From NCBI RefSeq assembly GCF_019042735.1, contig NZ_JAHQCR010000030.1, positions 174,518-238,517 of the forward strand: a stretch of 64,000 nucleotides of DNA, in the 5' to 3' direction. Each line of letters opens with the position of its first letter. Within the stretch, counting starts at the first letter, position 1. A program made the translations under genes and the position numbers. The notes beneath the pieces are model-generated. The model saw only the letters and a program-made list of their open reading frames with translations, had not been told where the DNA came from and did not search any database. This stretch comes from Evansella alkalicola. Its GTDB lineage: Bacteria > Bacillota > Bacilli > Bacillales > Salisediminibacteriaceae. Positions 16,285-24,312 of this stretch are shown here, in pieces.

Positions 16285-18453
16285 ATGTTTAAGTCATTGG
16301 TTACAGTGCACGGATGGGTTGAGGAATTTCGTCAACACATGAAGGAAAAGTATGGTGAAATCGCAGAAGTAACTGAAAACATGCTTGAACAACTCAAAGT
16401 CGTACTGGAAGCCTTTGATCAATCTTGTATTTTATCTATTACTGATACAAAAGGAAGAATTATTGAAGTTAACAATACATATTGTGAAATCTCCGGTTAT
16501 AGTCGGGAGGAGCTATTAGGCAAGACCCATTATATAGTGAATGCTAAGTATCATGATGAAAATTTCTTCAAGGATATGTGGACTACTATTCAAAATGGTG
16601 GTATATGGTCAGGAGAAGTGAAAAACAAGAGAAAAGATGGTACTGATTTCTGGGTAAAAACAATGATTTTTCCGATCTTTGATAGTGCGGGTAATCCTGA
16701 GAAATTTCTTTCCATTCGAACGGATATAACAGCAGGAAAAACGGCAGGAGAAAAGTTAAGAGAAGTGATTGAACATGATTATTCCACTCTTATTAATAAC
16801 TTACATAACTTTGTCATTCGAACAAAATGGAACAAGAATGGACCTGAAGTAACCTTTATTGCTGGGCGTCTAGCTAAAGAGATTGGACTTCATGCAGACA
16901 AGGTAAAGGGCAAGTTAGTTACGAGTGTCATTGGGGATACAAATCAACAGCCATTAATTAAAAAGCAGTTTCGAAATGCATTTGAAGGAAAAACAATTAA
17001 GTTTGATTACAAGGAAGGGAAACGGTATTATCACGCCACCTTATCTCCAGTTCAAAATGAAAATAATCATGTAATAGAAGTGATTGCATCAATTAGTGAT
17101 ATTACAGATTTGAAGAATTCAGAACTGGCAGTGAGGAATATGGCATATCACGATCCCCTTACAGGCCTTCCAAACCGTAGATTACTTGAAGAAGACTTGG
17201 TATACCGAATTCTTGAAGCGAAAGTTCATAGGAAAAAAGCAGGCCTCATCTTAGTGAATCTTGATCAATTTAAAAATATAAATGATACTTTAGGGCACTC
17301 TGCTGGAGACCGCTTTATTATGATGGCAGCTGAACGAATGCAAAATATCACTTTAGATAACTATGTAAATGAGTATCAGCTATATCATATTGGTGGAGAT
17401 GAGTTTGTCTGGTTTATTTATGACTTTGAAGAGATAGATCTACTTAATGTTGTAGATTTAGTCATTAATGTTTTTCAGGAACCTTTCTATTATAATAGTG
17501 GAGAATTTCACCAGAGAGCAAGTATAGGAATCTCTGTGTACCCTAACTCAGCTGGATATGCAGAGGAATTATTAAAGCATGCTGATATGGCTTTAATGGC
17601 TGCAAAACAAGCCGGGGGTCAAACTTACCGTTTCTTTAGCTCCGATATGAAAGGAGCATTTCTTTCAAGGGTTCAGATGGAAGTGGACCTTAGGGAGGCA
17701 ATAAGAAGTGGTAATCAGTTTGAACTATATTATCAACCAGTAATACGTGTGAGTGACAATAGCCTCAGTTCTTGTGAAGCGTTAATCCGATGGAACCATC
17801 CAGAAAGGGGCTTTGTATCGCCAGTGGAATTTATCAAGACTGCTGAAGACTCTGGCCTTATAATTCCGATTGGAGACTGGGTGATCCAGAAAGCATTTGA
17901 AGATTTAAGAAACTGGGAATTAATTTATAAGAAAAAGATAGATATATCCATCAATATATCGCCGTCTCAATTACAACAGTCAGGCTTTGTTCGTCGAATA
18001 AAAGAAATGGCTGATTACTATGAGATTTCTCCTACTCGTATTCAATTGGAGATAACGGAAAATGGGTTAATGGAAAATACATTGGATTCCATAAATACGT
18101 TGCATAAATTAAAAGAACTAGGTTTTTATATTGCCGTGGATGACTTTGGAACTGGCTACTCATCACTTAGCTACTTAAAACAGTTCCCTGTACATTGTTT
18201 GAAGATAGATAAATCATTTGTAAGGGATCTTCCTGGAGACAGGGCAGATCGTGCAATTGTTTCATCTACAATAAAAATGGGGAAAGATTTAGGTTTATTT
18301 ACAGTAGCAGAAGGGGTAGAGTGTGAAGAGGCATACAAGTATCTAAGCTCAATCGGTTGTCCATATGTACAGGGTTTTCACTTCAGTAGACCAATACCAG
18401 CAAGGAAGTTTGTAAAACTCTTTCAACAAAAGACGATTCGAACGACAACTTAG
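16285..18453 (+). CDS. PAS-PAS-GGDEF-EAL cyclic-di-GMP protein
   Basis: Cytoplasmic sensor that may make and degrade cyclic-di-GMP. Order in the 722 residues: a short N-terminal helix, PAS 1 (about 38-150, with SGYSREELLGK), PAS 2 (about 165-275), GGDEF domain (about 283-450) with an intact GGDEF at 370-374, and EAL domain (about 465-715) with EALIRW at 498, DDFGTGYSS at 619 and AEGVE near 675. Both signature sites look complete. No RxxD inhibitory site stands just before GGDEF. There are no membrane segments. The gene stands alone between thrS and infC. Which activity dominates cannot be read from sequence. Confidence 0.93.
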   Translation: MFKSLVTVHGWVEEFRQHMKEKYGEIAEVTENMLEQLKVVLEAFDQSCILSITDTKGRIIEVNNTYCEISGYSREELLGKTHYIVNAKYHDENFFKDMWTTIQNGGIWSGEVKNKRKDGTDFWVKTMIFPIFDSAGNPEKFLSIRTDITAGKTAGEKLREVIEHDYSTLINNLHNFVIRTKWNKNGPEVTFIAGRLAKEIGLHADKVKGKLVTSVIGDTNQQPLIKKQFRNAFEGKTIKFDYKEGKRYYHATLSPVQNENNHVIEVIASISDITDLKNSELAVRNMAYHDPLTGLPNRRLLEEDLVYRILEAKVHRKKAGLILVNLDQFKNINDTLGHSAGDRFIMMAAERMQNITLDNYVNEYQLYHIGGDEFVWFIYDFEEIDLLNVVDLVINVFQEPFYYNSGEFHQRASIGISVYPNSAGYAEELLKHADMALMAAKQAGGQTYRFFSSDMKGAFLSRVQMEVDLREAIRSGNQFELYYQPVIRVSDNSLSSCEALIRWNHPERGFVSPVEFIKTAEDSGLIIPIGDWVIQKAFEDLRNWELIYKKKIDISINISPSQLQQSGFVRRIKEMADYYEISPTRIQLEITENGLMENTLDSINTLHKLKELGFYIAVDDFGTGYSSLSYLKQFPVHCLKIDKSFVRDLPGDRADRAIVSSTIKMGKDLGLFTVAEGVECEEAYKYLSSIGCPYVQGFHFSRPIPARKFVKLFQQKTIRTTT

Positions 18454-18472
18454 GTAATCTCAAAAGCACTTG

Positions 18473-18502
18473 TTGACAAGTGTATTTATATTGTGGTAAA
18501 GT
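18473..18502 (+). promoter_or_regulatory. Promoter of the infC operon
   Basis: TTGACA at 18473-18478 with TAAAGT at 18497-18502 and an 18-base spacer. It sits at the expected distance before the L20-type leader. Confidence 0.55.
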
Positions 18503-18504
18503 AG

Positions 18505-18660
18505 TCAAAGTGAACAACATATGGAAACAAAGCAAGTAGAAGCGCCCGCTTCTCACCTGGTTTGACGCTTAGGCAGTTGACAGGTTATGACGAAGAATTA
18601 CACGTTAAATGTAGAGGTGTGGGCGAAGGTATGTTCCCGCATCTTTTTTTGATGTCAAAT
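18505..18660 (+). promoter_or_regulatory. L20-type leader of infC-rpmI-rplT
   Basis: The segment contains GAAGCGCCCGCTTCTCACC (18540-18558), typical of the Firmicute L20 leader, and ends in a terminator in which GGTGTGGG (18616-18623) pairs with CCCGCATC (18636-18643) before seven T. In B. subtilis excess L20 binds this leader and causes early termination. Confidence 0.85.
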
Positions 18661-18698
18661 TTGCTTTGGTCCTCAATAAATTTTGGAGGTGGCTCAAT

Positions 18699-19217
18699 AT
18701 TAGTAAGGATAATATGATCATTAACGACGCTATTCGTGCTCGAGAAGTACGCTTGGTCGGTGCAAATGGTGACCAAATTGGAGTTAAATCAAAACAAGAA
18801 GCACTTGAAATGGCACAGAATGCCAATTTAGACCTAGTAATGGTAGCACCAAATGCGAAACCACCAGTTTGTCGGATCATGGACTATGGAAAATTCCGAT
18901 ATGAGCAACAAAAGAAAGATAAAGAGGCTCGTAAAAAACAGAAAATTATTAATGTGAAGGAAGTACGCCTTAGTCCAAATATTGATGAGCACGATTTCAA
19001 CACAAAGTTGCGTAATGCTCGTAAGTTTTTAACAAAAGGTGATAAAGTAAAAGCTGCAATCCGCTTCCGCGGTCGAGCGATTACTCACTCTACACTTGGT
19101 AAAGATGTTTTAGAGCGTCTTGCTAAAGAGTGTGAAGATATTGCAACAGTAGAACAGAAGCCTAAAATGGAAGGACGTAGTATGTTTCTCGTCCTTGCAC
19201 CAACAGCTGAAAAATAA
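18699..19217 (+). CDS. infC: Translation initiation factor IF-3
   Basis: Binds the 30S subunit, prevents premature 50S joining and checks the start codon and initiator tRNA. I place the start at an ATT codon at 18699: GGAGGTG lies 7 bases before it and the product ISKDNMIINDAIRAREVRL matches IF-3 N-termini. The only upstream start-like codon in frame is a TTG at 18666 that would overrun the ribosome site. The first ATG, at 18714, lies inside the conserved N-terminus. AUU starts are known for infC in other bacteria and serve autoregulation. Two-domain length of 172 residues is normal. Confidence 0.95.
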   Translation: MSKDNMIINDAIRAREVRLVGANGDQIGVKSKQEALEMAQNANLDLVMVAPNAKPPVCRIMDYGKFRYEQQKKDKEARKKQKIINVKEVRLSPNIDEHDFNTKLRNARKFLTKGDKVKAAIRFRGRAITHSTLGKDVLERLAKECEDIATVEQKPKMEGRSMFLVLAPTAEK

Positions 19218-19281
19218 AAACGACCATTTATACTCAAGACAACAATAAGACAACGATCAAGATATAGGGAGGAAACTCAAG

Positions 19282-19470
19282 ATGCCTAAAATGAAAACAC
19301 ACAGAGGCGCTGCGAAGCGTTTTAAGAAGACAGGAAGCGGCAAATTGAAGCGTTCTCATGCATATACAAGTCACTTAGCTGCTAACAAATCTCAAAAGCA
19401 AAAGAGAAAGCTTCGTAAAAGTGGAATAGTTAGTAAGAGTGACCAAAAACGCATTGGAGAAATGATTTAA
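19282..19470 (+). CDS. rpmI: 50S ribosomal protein L35
   Basis: Short basic protein of the large subunit, 62 residues, starting MPKMKTHRGAAKRFKKTG. It is about four residues shorter at the C-terminus than B. subtilis L35. A GGGAGG ribosome site precedes the ATG. It lies between infC and rplT in the conserved operon. Confidence 0.97.
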   Translation: MPKMKTHRGAAKRFKKTGSGKLKRSHAYTSHLAANKSQKQKRKLRKSGIVSKSDQKRIGEMI

Positions 19471-19537
19471 TTAACTTTAAAATACTAAAATATTTGATTC
19501 ATGACTAACACGAATAGATCTTAAAGGAGGGATTACG

Positions 19538-19894
19538 ATGGCAAGAGTAAAAGGCGGATATGTAGCACGTCGTCGTCGTAAAAAAGTATTAAAACTTGCA
19601 AAAGGGTATGTAGGTTCAAAACATAGATTATTTAAATCAGCACAAGTACAGGTAATGAAATCATTACTATATGCTTACCGTGACCGCAGACAGAAAAAGC
19701 GTGATTTCCGTAAGCTATGGATTACTCGTATTAACGCTGCTGCGCGCATTAACGGACTTTCTTACAACCGTTTCATGCACGGCCTAAAGCAAGCTGGAAT
19801 TGAAATGAACCGTAAAATGCTTGCTGATATTGCAGTTCATGATGAGAAAGCATTTGCTGACTTAGCTGAAAAGGCAAAAGCAGGTTTAAAATAA
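19538..19894 (+). CDS. rplT: 50S ribosomal protein L20
   Basis: 118-residue large-subunit protein needed for early assembly of the 50S particle, starting MARVKGGYVARRRRKKVLKL. The ATG follows AAAGGAGGG. In Bacillus L20 also represses its own operon through the leader seen upstream of infC. Confidence 0.98.
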   Translation: MARVKGGYVARRRRKKVLKLAKGYVGSKHRLFKSAQVQVMKSLLYAYRDRRQKKRDFRKLWITRINAAARINGLSYNRFMHGLKQAGIEMNRKMLADIAVHDEKAFADLAEKAKAGLK

Positions 19895-19903
19895 TCCAAA
19901 TTT

Positions 19904-19975
19904 AAAAAGAGGCTGGGACATAACTGAAGTGTTTAACTGAAAATGTTAAAACATTTATGTCCTAGCCTCTTTTAT
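19904..19975. terminator. Terminator after rplT, AGGCTGGGACAT family
   Basis: AAAAGAGGCTGGGACATAA pairs with TTATGTCCTAGCCTCTTTT across a loop with its own TTTAACTGAAAATGTTAAA stem. T-runs follow on both strands. Confidence 0.85.
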
Positions 19976-20070
19976 TTATAATCACTTTTTTAAAAGGGCT
20001 TCTGCACCTTTCTTTGTGCTTGGGGCACATCCAATGAAAGGGAGAATATACTTTAGGTAGGTAAAATAAT

Positions 20071-20337
20071 TTGGAAAACATGGCATTATTATATTTTTTG
20101 TTGTTAAATATCGTTAGTTTTACTATGATGGGAATAGATAAGAAGCGAGCAATAAAAGGTAAATGGAGAATATCAGAAAAGTCGTTGATGTTAGTAGCCT
20201 TCATTGGAGGAGCTTTTGGAATGTTAGTGGCTTCAAGACTATTTCACCACAAAACAAAAAAGTTATTGTTTAAAATTGGACTTCCAACATTTTTTATTAT
20301 CCATCTAGCACTCGTAATCATCTACATTGTTGACTAA
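20071..20337 (+). CDS. ysdA: Small membrane protein YsdA (DUF1294)
   Basis: 88 residues with three likely membrane segments (MALLYFLLLNIVSFTMMGI, MLVAFIGGAFGMLVASRLF and the C-terminal FIIHLALVIIYIV). The motif DKKRAIKGKWRISEK between the first two is typical of DUF1294. Function unknown. The TTG start follows AGGTAGGT weakly. The place just behind rplT is the same in B. subtilis. Confidence 0.85.
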   Translation: MENMALLYFLLLNIVSFTMMGIDKKRAIKGKWRISEKSLMLVAFIGGAFGMLVASRLFHHKTKKLLFKIGLPTFFIIHLALVIIYIVD

Positions 20338-20444
20338 AATAATAATGACTCCCAGCAATCGGAATTACTGAAAGCAACAGTCTCCTTATCATAGACTTGT
20401 TTTTAAATCATAGATATGTAAAAGAGAGGGGGAGAAGAAACATC

Positions 20445-21023
20445 ATGGATATGTTCAACAATGCAATTCCTCACGTCATTGAAGATGCAGGTTGGCTAGC
20501 TCCAATCCTGTTTATATTTGTCCATCTCATTCGTCCATTCTTATTTCTTCCCGTCATAGTCGTCTGTATTGCAGGTGGCATTCTATTCGGATTTCTCCAT
20601 GGTACATTATATTCCATTATTGGTTTGTCATTAATGAGTTTTTTCTTTTATAAGGTTGTAGACATTTTCCCTTCCTTTCGAGGAAGAATTACTAGGATGA
20701 AAGAAAAAATCTTAAAGGATCGAGTCCTAACGCTAGGTCAAGTGATGATCTTACGTATGATGCCTTTTGTACATTTCCATCTACTTTCGCTGTATTTAAT
20801 GGAAATGACCTCTTCATTTAAAGAGTATATGCGTTATTCAATTGGGGGAGTAATATTACCCTCGTTGCTGTATACAGCTTTCGGGCAGGCTATAACTGAA
20901 ATGCCAATTTATTTATCAGTACTTTTCTTTGTTCTCCTCATTACAATTTTCTCTTACCTTGGAAATAGGGGAACGGTAACTTATAAATGGAACAATTTTT
21001 TTCCGAAAAAGTCAGCACAATAA
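20445..21023 (+). CDS. TVP38/TMEM64 (VTT domain) membrane protein
   Basis: 192 residues with about five membrane segments. The VTT/DedA-like signature appears as RPFLFLPVIVVCIAGGILFG near residue 32, followed by GTLYSIIGLSL, and a later ILRMMPFVHFHLLSLYLM. Relatives are thought to take part in lipid or ion movement, but no activity is established for this one. The ATG at 20445 follows GAGGGGGAG; the longer frame upstream is not supported by a ribosome site. Confidence 0.8.
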   Translation: MDMFNNAIPHVIEDAGWLAPILFIFVHLIRPFLFLPVIVVCIAGGILFGFLHGTLYSIIGLSLMSFFFYKVVDIFPSFRGRITRMKEKILKDRVLTLGQVMILRMMPFVHFHLLSLYLMEMTSSFKEYMRYSIGGVILPSLLYTAFGQAITEMPIYLSVLFFVLLITIFSYLGNRGTVTYKWNNFFPKKSAQ

Positions 21024-21030
21024 GAACGAA

Positions 21031-21108
21031 ACAAGAGGCTAGGACATAAGTGTTTATCATGGTTCGTAATTTCAGTTAAACACTTATTTATATCCAAGCC
21101 TCTTTGTT
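21031..21108. terminator. Convergent terminator, AGGCTGGGACAT family
   Basis: ACAAGAGGCTAGGACATAAG pairs with CTTATTTATATCCAAGCCTCTTTGT, with T-runs outside both arms. It serves the VTT gene and, on the other strand, overlaps the last codons of the polymerase gene. Confidence 0.75.
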
Positions 21109-22340
21109 TTGTTTTTTAATGTATGAATAAGATCTTCTAGATTCTCGTTATAAGTATCAAAATAGTTTTCTTCCAAGAATGGACAGCCTTTTTTTATCCT
21201 ATCTTGCATTGTAAAGAGTGTAAAATCATTTGGATCTAACTTTTCATCTACCTCGCTCCAATATAATGGGGCAGCCACTGTAGGCTTATCCCTAGCCCTT
21301 AGGGAATATGGACTAATTATCGTTTTCCCATGCCAATGCTGTACATAATCGATATACAGCTTTTTCCCACGCTTCTTTTTCATTCGCTCAATTGTAAATT
21401 TCTCAGGGAATTTTTCTACCAAGTATTTCGCAATAAACTCTGTAAAATGACGCGTTTCTTCATAGGTGAAGGGACTGTCCATTACAGGTATATGGATTTG
21501 AAGCCCCTTCCCACCCGAGAGCTTTGGAAAACTTTTTATTTGGAATTTATCAAAGAGAATTTTCATCTCTTTGGCTGCATATACAGCTAAAGGGAAGTAA
21601 TCTCTTGATGGTGGGTCTAAATCAAAAATGATTTCTATTGGATAATTTGTTTTTATTGTTTCAAAGGGGATGTGATACTCAATGGCTAGTTGATTCCCCA
21701 ACCAAATAAGAGAGCTGGTGTCGTTGCACAGGATATAATGAATATCTTCTGACTTCTTTGTTTTTATAAAGGAAGGTGCATATTCAGGACAACTTTTTTG
21801 ATAAAAAGATTCCCCATTTACTCCATGGGGATATCGAATAACGGTTAATAGGCGGTCTTTTAAGAAAGGTAATATATTGGGAGACATATGAAATAAATAC
21901 GAAATATAATAATCTTTATTTAAGTAAGGTTCATTCCAAAGGGGCTTATTTGGATTAGTAATATGAACCTCATCATTCATATCCTTGTTAAGTAGTAGAA
22001 GGTTTCCAACTGTACATTCTTCCCAATCCTTTTTTAATTGAAAAGAGAGAAAGGAAGCACTTATTAGTTTATCATTTTTAATCCCCTTAAATGAAAGGTA
22101 GATACAAATTCCAGGTTGAACGGACACATGACTTCCTTTAGAGGTTGTCTTGTGTTTAGTAAGTATCTGTATCAGGGCAGCCCTTTCTTCGGCTTTTACT
22201 CCTTTAGAAAAGGAGCCAAGGGGAACGATTTTTTTATTTTCTAGGATGCCTACTTCAAACTCATATGTCTCTTTATTCATACCTATTATAAAAAAGGTAC
22301 CTTCATAATTACCTCTTCTAGCAAAAAACTTATTGAACAT
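21084..22340 (-). CDS. LigD-type primase-polymerase without a ligase domain
   Basis: End-joining polymerase. The C-terminal 290 residues match the polymerase part of B. subtilis LigD: TVIRYPHGVNGESFYQK, the metal-binding IIFDLDPPSRDYF and FPKLSGGKGLQIHIP. The N-terminal 110 residues (YEGTFFIIGMNKETYEF to KKDWEECT) resemble the OB fold of the LigD ligase domain, but the adenylation domain is absent. ATG at 22340 follows GAAAGGG by 8 bases and lies 28 bases beyond the ligase stop. The open frame reaches back to 22460, overlapping the ligase gene in another frame, but that part lacks similarity. The whole looks like a LigD that lost its catalytic ligase half. Confidence 0.85.
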   Translation of the reverse strand: MFNKFFARRGNYEGTFFIIGMNKETYEFEVGILENKKIVPLGSFSKGVKAEERAALIQILTKHKTTSKGSHVSVQPGICIYLSFKGIKNDKLISASFLSFQLKKDWEECTVGNLLLLNKDMNDEVHITNPNKPLWNEPYLNKDYYISYLFHMSPNILPFLKDRLLTVIRYPHGVNGESFYQKSCPEYAPSFIKTKKSEDIHYILCNDTSSLIWLGNQLAIEYHIPFETIKTNYPIEIIFDLDPPSRDYFPLAVYAAKEMKILFDKFQIKSFPKLSGGKGLQIHIPVMDSPFTYEETRHFTEFIAKYLVEKFPEKFTIERMKKKRGKKLYIDYVQHWHGKTIISPYSLRARDKPTVAAPLYWSEVDEKLDPNDFTLFTMQDRIKKGCPFLEENYFDTYNENLEDLIHTLKNKTKRLGYK

Positions 22341-22368
22341 ACGAACTGCCCTTTCACGTTTAGTTGAG

Positions 22369-23316
22369 CTATATTCCAGGTAAAGTACATTCACTTGGCG
22401 GAATGTCTGTAAACGCCTGGATACTAGGTTGTCTAATGGAGCGTCCAACTGGCCATTCAATATACTTTATTTTTACCGTTAAATGTGGCTTTACCCACTG
22501 GGTATTTTGATAGCGCTCCGGTTGATTGATAAAAGGACGCTCGTCCACCAATAGAGGTTTAATTAACTTTGTTAAGTTGGCCCAGTCCTCCTGCTTCATT
22601 TTCCCTGTACCAGCATGTCCCACAAAGAACAATTGTCTTTTTTCATTATATAGTCCAAGCAAAACAGAGTTAACAATGTCATCACGGTAAGTCACTCCTC
22701 CTATCACTGCGATAATATCTCGGTAATTCTTTACTTTCAGCCAACTTGCATCTTTTTTATCCAATTTATAAGGACTATCGAGGTCCTTTACAATAATTCC
22801 TTCCATATCTTGCTCTTTTGTTACTTCAAAAAGTGTATCTCCATCTAGTTGACTTTTGGCCAACTGTATATTTCTATTTGGGTTAATGACTTTCGAGAGT
22901 ATTTCTTGCCGCTCCCTTAAAGGTCTATCTATTATCCATTGCCCATTCAGGTAAAGGACGTCAAATATAATATAGTAGACAGGGACATCGTCCTTAATAT
23001 ACGTTACTTTCTCCAATTTCCGAATCGCATCCCTTTTCATGACTTCATGAAAGGAGGGCTTTCCATTTTTATCAAGAGCAATTACCTCCCCATCTAAAAT
23101 GATGGAATTAGCAGAACAATAGTCATTGATATCACTAATTTCAGGGAAGTGATGGGTCCGCTCATTTTTCCTTCTGTTAAAAAGCCTTACTTCATCTCCG
23201 TCATAGTATGTTAGAATACGGGTGCCATCCCATTTGATTTGAGAAATCCAATTATCACCTGTGGGAATCTCATCAGCACTAACTGGTTCAAAAGGTTTAA
23301 TAAGCTTTAGTTTCAT
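22369..23316 (-). CDS. ATP-dependent DNA ligase (end-joining cluster)
   Basis: Seals nicks and probably double-strand breaks held by Ku. The adenylated lysine is Lys28 in QIKWDGTR, followed by motifs LFNRRKNERT, ILDGEVIAL, EGIIVKDL and WLKVKNYRDI. A full OB domain follows and ends with the motif-VI-like HLTVKIKYIEWPVGR near residue 285. The 315 residues are thus a complete stand-alone ligase. ATG at 23316 follows AAGAGGAT; it begins 21 bases after the ku stop. In B. subtilis ligase and polymerase are one LigD chain. Confidence 0.88.
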   Translation of the reverse strand: MKLKLIKPFEPVSADEIPTGDNWISQIKWDGTRILTYYDGDEVRLFNRRKNERTHHFPEISDINDYCSANSIILDGEVIALDKNGKPSFHEVMKRDAIRKLEKVTYIKDDVPVYYIIFDVLYLNGQWIIDRPLRERQEILSKVINPNRNIQLAKSQLDGDTLFEVTKEQDMEGIIVKDLDSPYKLDKKDASWLKVKNYRDIIAVIGGVTYRDDIVNSVLLGLYNEKRQLFFVGHAGTGKMKQEDWANLTKLIKPLLVDERPFINQPERYQNTQWVKPHLTVKIKYIEWPVGRSIRQPSIQAFTDIPPSECTLPGI

Positions 23317-23337
23317 AAACAAATCCTCTTATCATAA

Positions 23338-24204
23338 CTACTTAGCAGCTTTTTCTTGTTTACTAGTTGTTGTTTTCTTTGTTGTTTTCTTGGTGGTAGT
23401 AGATTTTGTTGTTTTCTTAGCAGTTGTTTTTGTTTTCTTTGGTTTAGCTTTTTCGATACTTTTTTCAAGTGCCTCCATTAAGTCAATTACATTTGTTTGC
23501 TCTTGTTTCGTAACACCTTTGTCTTCTTCAACCTTTTCTCGAATTAACTCTAACAGTTCTAAGCGATAGTCATCAGTATATTTTGATGGGTCAAATTCAG
23601 CAGTTAAATGGTCAATTAAAGTTTTGGCTGTTTCTAATTCCTTCGGTTGAATGTTAGCTTCATCAGGAACGTTAGGAACGCTCTTTATATCCCTCACTTC
23701 ATCAGGAAAATGTAATGTCTCCATAACAAGGGTTTTACCATATACTCTTACAGCAGCAAGGTTTTCTTTTGATCTAATCGTTATTTTAGCTAAACCAATT
23801 TTATCTGTATCTGCTAGTGCTTTTCGTAACAATGAATAAGCTTTAGACCCACCTTCATTAGGACTTACATAATATGTTCTATCAAAATAAATTGGATCTA
23901 TTTCTTCAAGTTTGACGAAATCGATTATTTCTACAGCCTTTTCTTCTTGTTCTTTCTTTAGTTTTTCCAATTCTTCGTCATCTAAGACCACATATTTTCC
24001 TTCGGTGTATTCATAAGCTTTGACGATTTCTTCATTTGAAATTTCTTTTCCGCATTCAGAACAGGTTTTCTCATATTTTATGGGAGCGTGACAATCTTTG
24101 TGGAGATTTCTTAGCTTAACATCTTTATTCTCTGTTGCTGCATGAAGCTTAATAGGGATACTAACGAGTCCAAAAGAGATGGTGCCTTTCCAAATTGTGT
24201 GCAT
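23338..24204 (-). CDS. ku: DNA end-binding protein Ku
   Basis: Homodimeric ring protein that binds double-strand ends and recruits the ligase in bacterial non-homologous end joining. The start MHTIWKGTISFGLVSIPIKL is the family signature, with a Cys pair (CHAPIKYEKTC, CSECG) near residue 45. The C-terminus is a lysine/threonine tail (KKTTKSTTTKKTTKKTTT) as in many bacterial Ku proteins, likely to bind DNA. ATG at 24204 follows GAAGGAGA. It is the first gene of a three-gene minus-strand cluster with a sigma-G-like promoter. Confidence 0.95.
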   Translation of the reverse strand: MHTIWKGTISFGLVSIPIKLHAATENKDVKLRNLHKDCHAPIKYEKTCSECGKEISNEEIVKAYEYTEGKYVVLDDEELEKLKKEQEEKAVEIIDFVKLEEIDPIYFDRTYYVSPNEGGSKAYSLLRKALADTDKIGLAKITIRSKENLAAVRVYGKTLVMETLHFPDEVRDIKSVPNVPDEANIQPKELETAKTLIDHLTAEFDPSKYTDDYRLELLELIREKVEEDKGVTKQEQTNVIDLMEALEKSIEKAKPKKTKTTAKKTTKSTTTKKTTKKTTTSKQEKAAK

Positions 24205-24235
24205 AGAAGATTCTCCTTCGTACATTAATTATTCA

Positions 24236-24266
24236 TAGTATGTACGAAGAAAGGGGTTTTAATGAG
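24236..24266 (-). promoter_or_regulatory. Sigma-G-like promoter of ku
   Basis: On the minus strand the -10 element CATACTA (24236-24242) is a perfect sigma-G match. The -35 region is weaker: TCATTA at 24260-24265 with a 17-base spacer. In B. subtilis ku-ligD is expressed in the forespore under sigma-G. Confidence 0.5.
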
Positions 24267-24283
24267 GTGAGGAGGATTTAAAT

Positions 24284-24311
24284 AAAAAACAAGCTACTAA
24301 TAGCAGCTTGT
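24284..24311 (-). terminator. ysdB terminator
   Basis: On the minus strand ACAAGCT pairs with AGCTTGT, followed by TTTTTT. Confidence 0.8.
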
Positions 24312-24312
24312 T

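Noticed and set aside
18666..18698. TTG start for infC
   Set aside because: It would place the ribosome site inside the coding sequence and add residues absent from IF-3.
22340..22460. Extended N-terminus of the polymerase gene overlapping the ligase gene
   Set aside because: The overlap is out of frame with the ligase, has no ribosome site, and the residues lack similarity to LigD; ATG at 22340 fits better.
21084..23316. A single LigD gene broken by a frameshift
   Set aside because: The ligase has its own complete OB end and the polymerase gene carries a second OB-like segment, so joining them would not restore a normal LigD.
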